Below are positions 6,706 to 14,161 of a DNA stretch of 19,730 nt, piece after piece (within the stretch, counting starts at the first letter, position 1; the number at the start of each line of letters is the position of its first letter). The stretch covers positions 1 through 19,730 of the forward strand of contig DASZPL010000082.1 in assembly GCA_035550315.1 (NCBI GenBank), in the 5' to 3' direction. Position numbers and translations under genes: made by a program. This stretch comes from DASZPL01 sp035550315. Its GTDB lineage: Bacteria; Actinomycetota; Actinomycetes; JAFAQI01. The notes under the pieces were generated by a model. That model ran no database searches, had not been told where the DNA came from, and saw only the letters and a list, made by a program, of their open reading frames with translations.

Positions 6706-8913
6706 ATGATTGGCATGCGGCGCCTCCCGATCATCGCCATTGCGGTCGCCTCGCTCGCGTTGCCGGCCGTCGTTGTCGCGGCCCACGCGGCCCCTGTCGC
6801 GACGCCGAGCGCGTCCAATCCCGGTCACTGCGACCCGATCGGTGGTTGGCGACCGGGCGACGGCGTCCACAACTGCCTGCTGCCGTTTCCGAACGACTAC
6901 TTCACGACGTACGACGCGCACAGCCGGACGCATCGCCGGGTCGCGCTGCGTACAGCCGGCATGCCGGTCAACCGGCTCGGACTGCACATCAACGCGACCG
7001 CGTGGGACCGCAGCGACGGGTTCAGCGTCGGTTCGCAGCTGTTGGTCGACGTGCCGGGCATGACGAGCAACGCCGATCTCGCGCCGTCGCGGTTGCCTCG
7101 AGTCGACGACATCGGCCGCTACCGGGCGAAGCGGGCCGGCGTGGTGGTGATCGACACCCGGACGGGCAAGCGCTGGCCGGTGTGGGCGGAGCTCGACCAG
7201 TACACGTCCGAGGGCGGGCCCGCCCTGTTGCCGAGCGGCACCAGGCAACAGGATCTGATGATTCATCCGGCGGTCAACTTCGCGCCGGCCACGCGTTACG
7301 TCGTCGGGCTGCGGCACCTGCGGCTCGATAACGGACGGCTCGCGAAGCCGACGGCGGCGTTCGCGGCGTACCGCGACGGCCGCGCACCAGCGTCCGACCC
7401 GCGCACCCGCCACTTCCGGTCGATCTTCCGGACCCTCGCGAAGGCCGGCGTCCACCGTCACGGCCTCTACCTGGCGTGGGACTTCACGACCGCCAGCGTC
7501 CGCAACACCACCGGGCGGCTGCTGGCGATGCGCAATGACGCGTTCCGGCTGCTCGGCGACCACAACCTGGCCGACGGCAAGGTGCAGGGGCATGCGCCGG
7601 CGTTCCGGATCACCAAGGTCAAGCGCGACCCGAGCCCGCAGCTCGCTAAGGAGGTGCACGGCCGGATCACGGTGCCCTGCTACATCGAGCCGAGCTGCGC
7701 GCCGGTCGGCGACTTCGGGCTGACGCATGGCCTCTACGGCGTGCCGCGCCGCAGCTCGAAGGCCACGTTCCATCCGCAGTTCACCTGCGACGTACCGAAG
7801 GTCGCCTTTGGCCGACATCACCAACAGCTGCGTCCATCGCTGTACGGCCACGGGCTGTTCGGAGACCAGAGCGAGGTGACTGCCGGCAACGTCGAGGACA
7901 TGTCGCAGCGGCACGGCATGTTGGAGTGCGCGGTCAACTGGTACGGCATGTCCGAGACCGACCTGCCGAACGCGCTGCTCGACCTCACCGACCTGTCAAA
8001 CTTCCCGACCCTGGTCGACCGGGTGCAACAAGGCGTGCTCGACTTCCTCTACATGGCCCGGCTGATGATCCACCCGGGCGGGCTGTGCACCAGCAAGGTG
8101 TTCCACCGCGCGAACGGCCACTGCATCATCAACCGCCACCGCGCCTACTACGACGGCAACTCGCAAGGCGGCATCAACGGCGGCACGGTGTGCGCCGTGA
8201 TCCCGGACGCGACCAGATGCGTCCTCGGCGTGTCCGGGATGGACTATTCGATGCTTCTGCCGCGCTCGTCCGACTTCGTCGCGACCGACGCGTTGCTCGC
8301 CAACCCGCTCAAGCCGCTGCACGGCCTGTCCTACTCAACCATCCTCGACACGAACTATCCCGACCAGTCGCAGCGGATGGTGACGCTCGACCTGGTCCAG
8401 ATGCTGTGGGACCGCAGCGACCCCGACGGTTACGCGGCGCGGATGACGACGCACCCGCTGCCGGACACGCCGCGCCATCACGCGCTGTTGCAGATCGCCT
8501 GGGGCGACCACCAGGTGACGGACGTCCAGGCCGCGGCGGAGGCGCGCACGATCGGCGCGCGGCTGGTCACGCCTGCGTTGCTCAAGGCACGGCAGCGGCC
8601 GTGGCGGCAGCCGTTCTGGGGGATCCGGCCGATGCACGGTCAGCGATACGACGGGTCGGCCCTAGTGATGTTCGACAGCGGCCCGGTGCGCAAGGTGCAC
8701 GGCGTGACCTACGGCACGAACCCGCCACCGCGCGCCGACGTTGCGAACCGGTCGGGCGTCGACCCGCACGAGGGTCCGCGGGCGACGGTATGCGGGCAGC
8801 GGCAGAAGTCGGCGTTCCTTCGGCCGCAGGGCGTCGTGACGCTGCCGTGTGGTGGCCCGCCGTACTTCGACATGGACTGGAACGGGAAGGCGGGCCTGCA
8901 CCGTCACGGTTAG
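6706..8913 (+). CDS. Large secreted alpha/beta-hydrolase-like protein, function unknown
   Basis: 735 aa. Residues 1-28 are a Sec signal peptide (MRRLP, hydrophobic core, AHA at the cleavage site). The first domain opens with CLLPFPNDYFTT and later LGLHINATAWDRSDGFSVGS, a pattern I associate with N-terminal domains of large bacterial extracellular lipase-like proteins (VolA-like). The central and C-terminal part looks like an alpha/beta hydrolase: YGHGLFGD (oxyanion-type strand and loop), YYDGNSQGG with Ser486 in a nucleophile elbow, AWGDHQVTD with Asp601 or Asp606 as a possible acid, and DPHEGP with His688 as a possible base. Twelve cysteines fit an exported, disulfide-bonded protein. An ATG at 6715 (MRRLP) is an alternative start. 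Substrate unknown: esterase, lipase or depolymerase are possible. The stop overlaps the convergent Nudix stop. Confidence 0.75.
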   Translation: MIGMRRLPIIAIAVASLALPAVVVAAHAAPVATPSASNPGHCDPIGGWRPGDGVHNCLLPFPNDYFTTYDAHSRTHRRVALRTAGMPVNRLGLHINATAWDRSDGFSVGSQLLVDVPGMTSNADLAPSRLPRVDDIGRYRAKRAGVVVIDTRTGKRWPVWAELDQYTSEGGPALLPSGTRQQDLMIHPAVNFAPATRYVVGLRHLRLDNGRLAKPTAAFAAYRDGRAPASDPRTRHFRSIFRTLAKAGVHRHGLYLAWDFTTASVRNTTGRLLAMRNDAFRLLGDHNLADGKVQGHAPAFRITKVKRDPSPQLAKEVHGRITVPCYIEPSCAPVGDFGLTHGLYGVPRRSSKATFHPQFTCDVPKVAFGRHHQQLRPSLYGHGLFGDQSEVTAGNVEDMSQRHGMLECAVNWYGMSETDLPNALLDLTDLSNFPTLVDRVQQGVLDFLYMARLMIHPGGLCTSKVFHRANGHCIINRHRAYYDGNSQGGINGGTVCAVIPDATRCVLGVSGMDYSMLLPRSSDFVATDALLANPLKPLHGLSYSTILDTNYPDQSQRMVTLDLVQMLWDRSDPDGYAARMTTHPLPDTPRHHALLQIAWGDHQVTDVQAAAEARTIGARLVTPALLKARQRPWRQPFWGIRPMHGQRYDGSALVMFDSGPVRKVHGVTYGTNPPPRADVANRSGVDPHEGPRATVCGQRQKSAFLRPQGVVTLPCGGPPYFDMDWNGKAGLHRHG
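8910..8913. other. Shared convergent stop codons (TTAG)
   Basis: TTAG carries the TAG of the secreted hydrolase on plus (8911-8913) and the TAA of the Nudix gene on minus (8912-8910). As at 2352-2355, the two genes end in the same four bases with no space for an intergenic terminator. Confidence 0.88.
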
Positions 8914-9410
8914 GAGGCGACGGCCTCCCAGCTGGCGGCGAAGCCCGGATGCAGCGGCAGCCGGGTGACGTCGGCGACCGTCACCCAGCGCATCTCGGCG
9001 GTCTCGGCACCGCGCGCGGCCACGGCGAACGGCGTCGCAATGTCGGCGATGACTGTCCAATAGGCCCAGCCGCCGTGGTCGTCGCAGTGCACCCGGTCGA
9101 CCTCGACCGCGCCGAGCAGATGGTCGGCGCCGCGCATCTCCTCGACCGCCTCGCGCAGCGCCGCCTCCTCGGGCGACTCCCACGAGGCCCGCGCCCCGCC
9201 GGGCACGCCCCAAGTGCGGCCGTGGTGGGTCCACCACGCACGGCGTTGCAGCAGCACCTGGCCTTCGCTGCGCAGCAGCAGGCCGGCTGCGCCGAACCGC
9301 CCCCAGTGCTCGTGGCGCGCGTCACACCGGACCCAGCCGTCCCCGTCCGGAAGCATGCGCACCTTGCCACTGTTGCACTGTTCGCACCCCGACGAGAGGC
9401 TGGAGCCCAT
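8910..9410 (-). CDS. Nudix hydrolase with N-terminal zinc-ribbon-like motif
   Basis: 166 aa. The Nudix box is readable as G72-x5-Glu78-x7-Arg86-Glu87-x2-Glu90-Glu91, the metal site that hydrolyses nucleoside diphosphate derivatives (oxidised NTPs, ADP-ribose, NADH and so on). The usual final Gly is shifted or replaced (EEMRG). The N-terminus has Cys9-x2-Cys12 and Cys29-x3-His33, with His35 nearby, resembling a small zinc ribbon followed by HWGRFGAAGLLL. Because the Cys pair lies close to the N-terminus, the ATG at 9410 is preferred; a longer frame from 9542 would run into msrA and is rejected. The ATG overlaps the msrA ATG on the opposite strand. Substrate cannot be deduced; a nucleotide-pool or NADH-type role fits the MsrA neighbour. 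Confidence 0.87.
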   Translation of the reverse strand: MGSSLSSGCEQCNSGKVRMLPDGDGWVRCDARHEHWGRFGAAGLLLRSEGQVLLQRRAWWTHHGRTWGVPGGARASWESPEEAALREAVEEMRGADHLLGAVEVDRVHCDDHGGWAYWTVIADIATPFAVAARGAETAEMRWVTVADVTRLPLHPGFAASWEAVAS

Positions 9411-9411
9411 G
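9408..9411. other. Overlapping divergent start codons (CATG)
   Basis: CATG holds the Nudix ATG on minus (9410-9408) and the msrA ATG on plus (9409-9411). The msrA start is supported by the MLFxR N-terminus I recall from actinobacterial homologues, and by GAGAGG about 9 nt upstream. The Nudix start is supported by its Cys pair. Each gene's promoter and ribosome site must then lie within the other's coding sequence. Confidence 0.75.
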
Positions 9412-10074
9412 TTGTTCGCCCGGCACAAGACCGCGATGATCGACCCTGCCGACGCGCTGCCCGGTCGCTCCGAACGACCCTTCGACCTGCCCGCCACCCA
9501 CTTCGTGCTCGGCACCCCGCTGGAGCCGCCGTACCCCGGCACCGTCGAGGTCGCCTACTTCGGCCTCGGCTGCTTCTGGGGCGCCGAGCGGTTGTTCTGG
9601 CAGCTCGACGGGGTGGTCTCGACGGCCGCGGGATACCAGGGCGGATTCACCCCCAATCCGACGTACGAAGAGGTGTGCAGCGCGCGCACCGGCCACGCCG
9701 AGGTCGTCAAGGTCGTCTTCGACCCGACCCGGATCGGCTACGCCGACCTGCTCAAGGTGTTCTGGGAGGCGCACGACCCGACCCAGGGCATGCGGCAGGG
9801 CAACGACGTCGGCACGCAGTACCGCTCCGCGATCTACGTGACGTCCGAGGCGCAGCGCGACGCTGCGTTGGCCAGCCGCGACGCCTTCCAGCCCGCGCTG
9901 GATGCGGTCGGGTACGGCGCGATCACCACCGAGGTTGCCGATGCCGGCGAGTTCTATTACGCCGAGGCATACCACCAGCAGTACTTGGCCAAGGTCCCCA
10001 ACGGCTACTGCGGCCTCGCCGGCACCGGCGCCACCTGCCCGGTGGGGCTTGGCGTCAGCAACCGTGACGTATGA
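9409..10074 (+). CDS. msrA: Peptide methionine-(S)-sulfoxide reductase
   Basis: Repairs oxidised methionine (S-epimer) in proteins and free Met sulfoxide. It has 221 aa, with the catalytic motif FGLGCFWGAE (Cys55) and the conserved GYQGG, YEEVCSARTGHAEVV, FWEAHDPTQ and GNDVGTQYRSAIY blocks. The tail has two further cysteines (NGYCGLAGTGATCPVG) that can act as resolving residues. The N-terminal extension before the core (MLFARHKTAMIDPADALPGR) is typical of actinobacterial MsrA; an internal ATG at 9436 is a weaker alternative. No msrB is nearby. The 3' end overlaps the start of the next methyltransferase gene by 11 nt, so these two are probably co-transcribed. Confidence 0.95.
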   Translation: MLFARHKTAMIDPADALPGRSERPFDLPATHFVLGTPLEPPYPGTVEVAYFGLGCFWGAERLFWQLDGVVSTAAGYQGGFTPNPTYEEVCSARTGHAEVVKVVFDPTRIGYADLLKVFWEAHDPTQGMRQGNDVGTQYRSAIYVTSEAQRDAALASRDAFQPALDAVGYGAITTEVADAGEFYYAEAYHQQYLAKVPNGYCGLAGTGATCPVGLGVSNRDV

Positions 10075-10885
10075 CCCGGCGCTGCATCGGGGGGCCGCGG
10101 CTTACTACCGGCGTGGTCGGCCGCCGTACTCACCGGCGCTTGAGTCGTTTCTGACCGAACGACTAGATCTGGATGGCACAAGAAGGCTGCTCGATGCGGG
10201 TTGCGGTCCCGGCGTACTGACCGTCCGGTTGGCGCCGCTGTTCGACGAGGTCGTCGCACTCGACCCGGACCTCGACATGTTGGCCGAAGGGCGACGGGCT
10301 GCTGAGAGCCTGGGCATCGGCAACATCTCCTGGGTCCAGGCCGTCGCCGAGGATCTACCCGATGTCGCGCCGGGGCCGTACCGGTTGGTGACGTTCGGCC
10401 AGTCGTTTCATTGGACCGACGAGCAGCGGGTCGCCGAAACCGTCTTCGACCTGCTCGAGCCGAATGGTGCGCTCGCCCTGATCGTCCATACCGTGGATGG
10501 TCGGCCCGAACCACCCAGCGCCGGTCCGGCGATCCCTCATGCAGCGATCAAGGAGCTCGTCCAGAAGTACCTCGGCTCCACGAAGCGCGCCGGTGACGGA
10601 TTCGCGCCGACGCGAAACCACAGGTTCGAAGACGTGCTGGTGCGAACTCGCTTCGGCGCTCCCGATTCAGTCCTGTTGCCCGGTGTGCCGAATCTGATCC
10701 GCGACAGCGAATCCGTCGTCGCCGGCTACTTCTCGTTCGCCTGGTGTGCACCGCACCTGTTCGGTGACCGCGTCGAGGACTTCGCTGCTGAGTTGCGTGC
10801 GCTGCTCAAGACCCGGTCGCCCGACGGCAAATTCTGGGACTGGCCGGGTGATACCGAGGTCGTGCTCGCCCGTAAGTCCGCCTGA
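10064..10885 (+). CDS. Class I SAM-dependent methyltransferase
   Basis: 273 aa. Rossmann-type SAM-binding motif I is LLDAGCGPG (residues 42-50), followed by the acidic strand end VVALDPDLDML and a motif with QAVAEDLP. FGQSFHW is characteristic of the Methyltransf_11-like class that begins FDPALHRGAAAYYxxGRPPY, and the N-terminus here (VTYDPALHRGAAAYYRRGRPPYS) supports the GTG start at 10064. The gene overlaps the end of msrA by 11 nt and stops 4 bp before the convergent MDMPI-fold gene. The substrate cannot be inferred; small molecules are usual for this group. Confidence 0.85.
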   Translation: MTYDPALHRGAAAYYRRGRPPYSPALESFLTERLDLDGTRRLLDAGCGPGVLTVRLAPLFDEVVALDPDLDMLAEGRRAAESLGIGNISWVQAVAEDLPDVAPGPYRLVTFGQSFHWTDEQRVAETVFDLLEPNGALALIVHTVDGRPEPPSAGPAIPHAAIKELVQKYLGSTKRAGDGFAPTRNHRFEDVLVRTRFGAPDSVLLPGVPNLIRDSESVVAGYFSFAWCAPHLFGDRVEDFAAELRALLKTRSPDGKFWDWPGDTEVVLARKSA

Positions 10886-10889
10886 GTCG

Positions 10890-11552
10890 TCATTTGCCGA
10901 CGGTCCGCTGCAGCCTTGGCAATCCCTCGCCGGTGAGCTCGTCGATGACGATACGACGCCCCGCCATCAGCATCACGAGCGCCTCGGCCGAGCCGCTGAC
11001 CTCGGGTCCGTCGCCATGCGTCCACTCCACGTCGGAGGCAGTGAGCGTTAGTCCTGCGACGTACCGGTTGGCGCGGAAGATGATGCTCGTGGCGACGTAA
11101 CTCGCAATGGCGACGAGCTGTGATTCGGGCAGATCTCGCCTGATGCTGAGCAGTCGGCAGATGTCCTGGCCGTGGACGAACACATGCGTGAGTGCCCTGA
11201 TCTCGCGACCTCCGCGTGCCGGCTTGCGGTTGGCAGCGGCGGTGCGAAACGAGCGCAGGATCGTCGCCGGCTCCTGCTGACCCTGGGTCTGACCGTCGAC
11301 GGCGAGCCAACGGTCGTAGTCAAAGCCATGGCGAAGCAGTCCTGCCGCAACCCGGGAAACTCGGAAGGCACCTGTTTCGCCTGCGGTGATGTGAGCGAGC
11401 ACGTCGCGGACGCGCCACTGACTGCAGAGCGACTGGGCGTCCCACTGCTCGTCGTCCAGCCCAGCCAGTCGATCTACCAGATCCAGCATCTGGTCGCGCA
11501 CCGCGTCCGACGTCACTGTCTCAGCATCCTCGTTGACGTGGCTGGCGGGCAT
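10890..11552 (-). CDS. DinB/mycothiol-dependent maleylpyruvate isomerase (MDMPI)-fold protein
   Basis: About 220 aa with an N-terminal four-helix DinB/MDMPI bundle, as in actinobacterial mycothiol-dependent enzymes. The landmarks are SLCSQWRVRDVLAHITAGE (His54) and LTHVFVHGQDI (His123, His127, Asp130). The canonical metal set is His, Glu-x3-His; here the Glu position is His123, giving a His/His/His set, so metal choice or activity could differ. The C-terminal part with SGSAEALVMLMAGR resembles the MDMPI C-terminal/SCP-like region. The ATG at 11552 has no good ribosome site; a GTG at 11516 preceded by AGGATGCTGAG is a realistic alternative. It diverges from the methyltransferase gene at 11578. 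Reaction unknown; thiol transfer or isomerisation is the family guess. Confidence 0.75.
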   Translation of the reverse strand: MPASHVNEDAETVTSDAVRDQMLDLVDRLAGLDDEQWDAQSLCSQWRVRDVLAHITAGETGAFRVSRVAAGLLRHGFDYDRWLAVDGQTQGQQEPATILRSFRTAAANRKPARGGREIRALTHVFVHGQDICRLLSIRRDLPESQLVAIASYVATSIIFRANRYVAGLTLTASDVEWTHGDGPEVSGSAEALVMLMAGRRIVIDELTGEGLPRLQRTVGK

Positions 11553-11563
11553 CAGGCCGCGGT

Positions 11564-11569
11564 TATGGT
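11564..11569 (+). promoter_or_regulatory. Candidate -10 box for the methyltransferase at 11578
   Basis: TATGGT fits TANNNT and ends 8 nt before the ATG at 11578, as for a leaderless transcript. The overlapping GGTGA (11567-11571) could instead be a weak ribosome site with 6 nt spacing; the two readings exclude each other. Confidence 0.3.
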
Positions 11570-11577
11570 GACTCGCG

Positions 11578-12642
11578 ATGAAGCACGTTGACCCGGACCG
11601 GCTCGGCCGGTTCGCGCTGTCGGTCTGGCAGTACAAGCAGGGCGAGATCGTCTCGTTGATGATTCATCTCGGTGATCGGCTCGGTCTCTACCGCGCGATG
11701 GACGACGCGGGGCCGCTGACCGCCGGCGAGCTGGCAGGCCGCACCGAGCTTGATGAGCGCTGGTTGCTGGAGTGGCTGCGCTGCCAGGCCGCGGCCGGCC
11801 TGATCGAGAGCAGCGACGGGGCGACGTTCGAGCTGAGTCCGGAAGCGGCCAGTGTGCTGGCTGACGAGCAAGGCAGCGTGTGGTTCGCCGCCGGCGCGTT
11901 TCACGGCTACGCGACCACGCCGGATGTCGTGGATCGGCTCGCCGACGCATTCCGCACCGGCATCGGGTTGAGCTACGACGACCTCGGGCCGTCCGCCGCA
12001 CACAGCGTCGAGCGCATGCTGGGTCCTTGGGTCCGGCTCGCGCTGGTGCCGATGATCCTCCCGGCACTGTCGGGCGTCGTCGATCGGTTGGATCGCGGCG
12101 CGCGCGTCGTCGACGTCGGTTGCGGTGCCGGTATCGCGATTGCCGCAATGGCCGAACGCTTCCCGACGTCGAGCTTCGACGGTTACGACCCGTCGGAGCA
12201 TGCGATTGACCGCGCCCGGCACAACGCGGCCAAGCTGTCCAACGTCACGCTTCGGGTCGCAGCGGCGGCGGACCTCCCGGCCGAGCCGACGTACGACCTC
12301 GTCCTGACCCTCGACTGCCTGCACGACATGCCCGACCCGCAAGGCGCGATCCGGGCGATCCGGGCGGCCATCCAGGAGGACGGGGTCTGGCTGATCAAAG
12401 ACATCCGCGCCAAGAGTGACTGGCATGACAACCTGCGCAATCCGCTGCTCGCGATGATGTACGGCACGTCCGTCGCGACTTGCATGTCGAGCGCGCTGTC
12501 CGAGCCGGGTGGCGCAGGGCTCGGCACTCTCGGGCTGACCACCGAGCTCGCCGAGCAGTTCGTCCGGGAGGCCGGCTTCCGCACGTTCCTGGTTCGCGAC
12601 TTCGACGACCCGGCCAACCTCTACTACGAGGTCCGTCCGTAG
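11578..12642 (+). CDS. Winged-helix plus class I SAM-dependent methyltransferase
   Basis: 354 aa in two parts. Residues ~25-105 form a helical/winged-helix dimerisation region as in O-methyltransferases (LGDRLGLYRAMDDAGPLTAGELA, then ERWLLEWLRCQAAAGLIE). Residues ~170-300 are the SAM-binding Rossmann domain with motif I VVDVGCGAG (Asp179-Gly185), FDGYDPSEHAID, and TLDCLHDMPDP. It resembles actinobacterial uncharacterised methyltransferases of the Rv2258c type, as I recall them. The substrate is not established. The ATG at 11578 is preferred; an ATG at 11565 is out of frame. It ends 13 bp before the convergent thioesterase-like gene. Confidence 0.85.
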   Translation: MKHVDPDRLGRFALSVWQYKQGEIVSLMIHLGDRLGLYRAMDDAGPLTAGELAGRTELDERWLLEWLRCQAAAGLIESSDGATFELSPEAASVLADEQGSVWFAAGAFHGYATTPDVVDRLADAFRTGIGLSYDDLGPSAAHSVERMLGPWVRLALVPMILPALSGVVDRLDRGARVVDVGCGAGIAIAAMAERFPTSSFDGYDPSEHAIDRARHNAAKLSNVTLRVAAAADLPAEPTYDLVLTLDCLHDMPDPQGAIRAIRAAIQEDGVWLIKDIRAKSDWHDNLRNPLLAMMYGTSVATCMSSALSEPGGAGLGTLGLTTELAEQFVREAGFRTFLVRDFDDPANLYYEVRP

Positions 12643-12655
12643 CTCCGTCACCCAT

Positions 12656-13492
12656 TTAGAGGTACGTGAACAGCACCATCTGGGTGGCGTAGGCGATCAC
12701 CTGGCCGGCTTCGTCCCACATCGTGGTCTCGATCGAAGCCCAACCGTCGTCGGCCCACCGCGCCCGGTCGTGGGCGAGCACCCACTCCGTACGCAACGGC
12801 TCGAACAAGTGCACGGTCAGGTCCGCGCTCGGCGCGAACCATCGCGGCCCGCTGTGGCCGATCCGCTCGCCGACCGATCCCGGCATCCGGTCGGCCAGAG
12901 TGACGACGCCCAACGGGTCCAACGATCCGTCCGGTGCCAACGGCGGATCATCGAAGCGCAACCAGGTCGCGACGTCTGACGACACCGGCTCGAACGGTTC
13001 CCACGGCGGATGTCCGAGCGCGGCGCGCCCCTCGATCCGCTGCCAGAATGCGAGAGTCTCCGGCGGAGTGACTGCGGCCGGTGGCGGGTCGCGGTACGAC
13101 GGGCATTGCGCCGGCGGCGGGACGTCGGGGGGTTTGACATCCACGAAGGACGGGCCGGTGCGAGCGGAGCCGAAGACCGCGATCGTCGTCGCACCTGCCG
13201 CGGCGCCGGCGTTTCGGACCTCGACGATGACCTGGGTCGCGGACCGGCCGTGCCGCAAGACGTTGACCGCGACCTCGAGATCGCCGGCTTCCACCGCGCC
13301 GGCGAAAACCGTCGTGCAGGTCCGCAGTCGCTGCGCAGCATCCCGGACCTCGGCGCCGGCGGCGCGAAGCGCGATCGCCACGACGACACCGCCCTGCGGA
13401 AAGCGCGCGAGGTCCCAGCTATGGCTCAGGCTGGCGGCGTACCTCCCCTGGTCGATTTTGCGGACGGCGGTGTCGTCCGCAAAGCTCGCCAT
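12656..13492 (-). CDS. TesB-like double-hotdog acyl-CoA thioesterase family protein
   Basis: 278 aa. It has two hotdog halves: an N-terminal half with the SHSWDLARFPQGGVVVAIALRA helix region and a C-terminal half with WLRFDDPP, WFAPSADLTVHLFEPL and DGWASIETTMWDEAGQVIAYATQM, a pattern typical of TesB-like/4HBT_3 thioesterases that hydrolyse acyl-CoA esters. The middle linker is Pro-rich (PPDVPPPAQCPSYRDPPP). Catalytic residues cannot be assigned with certainty, and acyl-chain preference is unknown. It starts 42 bp after the stop of the TIGR03086-type gene on the same strand and is probably co-transcribed with it. Confidence 0.82.
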   Translation of the reverse strand: MASFADDTAVRKIDQGRYAASLSHSWDLARFPQGGVVVAIALRAAGAEVRDAAQRLRTCTTVFAGAVEAGDLEVAVNVLRHGRSATQVIVEVRNAGAAAGATTIAVFGSARTGPSFVDVKPPDVPPPAQCPSYRDPPPAAVTPPETLAFWQRIEGRAALGHPPWEPFEPVSSDVATWLRFDDPPLAPDGSLDPLGVVTLADRMPGSVGERIGHSGPRWFAPSADLTVHLFEPLRTEWVLAHDRARWADDGWASIETTMWDEAGQVIAYATQMVLFTYL

Positions 13493-13534
13493 CTCGCCAG
13501 CATCTCGTGCCGGCGCGCAGGCCGCTTCTGAATT

Positions 13535-14125
13535 TCAGGTGGCGGACCAGTTCACGTCGCGTCCGGCGAGTGCGATGACCTCGTCAAGCGCTGATGCGCC
13601 GTCGGGTGCCGGCTGCGGCGGGCCGAACATCACGTCCGTCCCGGCGGGCATGTCGGGATTGACGAATGCGCTGAGGAACTGGCGGGCGGCATGGACGAGC
13701 TCCGGCTCGCAGTCGTAGTCCTGGCCGGTTGCGCGCGCCAGGTCCCAGCCATGGACGACCAGCTCGTCGGCAGCGATCAGCCCAACCATCTCTCCCGGCG
13801 TCTCCATGGCCGCGATCCGGGTCATTCCTTGCCAAGCGTCGGGCGCTCGCCAAGCATCGGCCAACGTCTCCAGGTCGCGCCGGATGCGAGCGCGCCAGTC
13901 GCCACTGAGTCGTGACGCGTCTCCCGACGGACCCTGATCGCCACCGTCCGGCGTCTGCTTGCGGGCCGCCGCCGTGAAGGCAAGTGCGAGCCCGCCGATG
14001 TGATCGACCAGATCTCCAACGGTGTACGACGGGCACGGTGTCGGCTTACTCAACTGGGTGTCGCCGACCGATTCGACCAGGTGCGCCATTCGCTGGGCAG
14101 CCGGCATCAAGTCAAGGGTGCTCAT
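13535..14125 (-). CDS. TIGR03086-family DinB/MDMPI-fold metal-binding protein
   Basis: 196 aa from the ATG at 14125. Family landmarks are PTPCPSYTVGDLVDHIGG (His42) and IAADELVVHGWDLARATG (Glu121, His125, Trp127, Asp128). The complete His/Glu/His set expected for zinc in mycothiol-dependent maleylpyruvate isomerase-like proteins is present, unlike in the paralogue at 10890-11552. The C-terminal FGPPQPAPDGASALDEVIALAGRD is typical of TIGR03086 proteins, whose reaction is unknown. An ATG at 14158 would add 11 residues and place the start only 3 bp after the HNH gene stop, suggesting coupling; neither start has a clear ribosome site. It may be co-transcribed with the HNH gene upstream and the thioesterase downstream. 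Confidence 0.82.
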   Translation of the reverse strand: MSTLDLMPAAQRMAHLVESVGDTQLSKPTPCPSYTVGDLVDHIGGLALAFTAAARKQTPDGGDQGPSGDASRLSGDWRARIRRDLETLADAWRAPDAWQGMTRIAAMETPGEMVGLIAADELVVHGWDLARATGQDYDCEPELVHAARQFLSAFVNPDMPAGTDVMFGPPQPAPDGASALDEVIALAGRDVNWSAT

Positions 14126-14161
14126 GGTGATGTGACGTTGCTGGCCCGGCGAACTCATCGC

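Noticed and set aside
9411..9542. N-terminal extension of the Nudix protein by 44 residues
   Set aside because: It would lie antisense in msrA and place the conserved Cys pair far from the N-terminus; the ATG at 9410 fits better.
7926..10067. 713-aa open frame on the plus strand
   Set aside because: Runs through the secreted hydrolase and Nudix regions and msrA in another frame; Arg/Pro/Ala-rich without motifs.
11563..12651. 362-aa minus-strand frame opposite the winged-helix methyltransferase
   Set aside because: The plus-strand protein has clear SAM motifs; the antisense frame has only basic/acidic low-complexity sequence.
12990..13001. A TCGAAC..GTTC-like sequence inside the thioesterase gene
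   Set aside because: The half-sites have only 2 or fewer bases between them and the second is incomplete, so it does not fit the N4 spacing of a LexA box.
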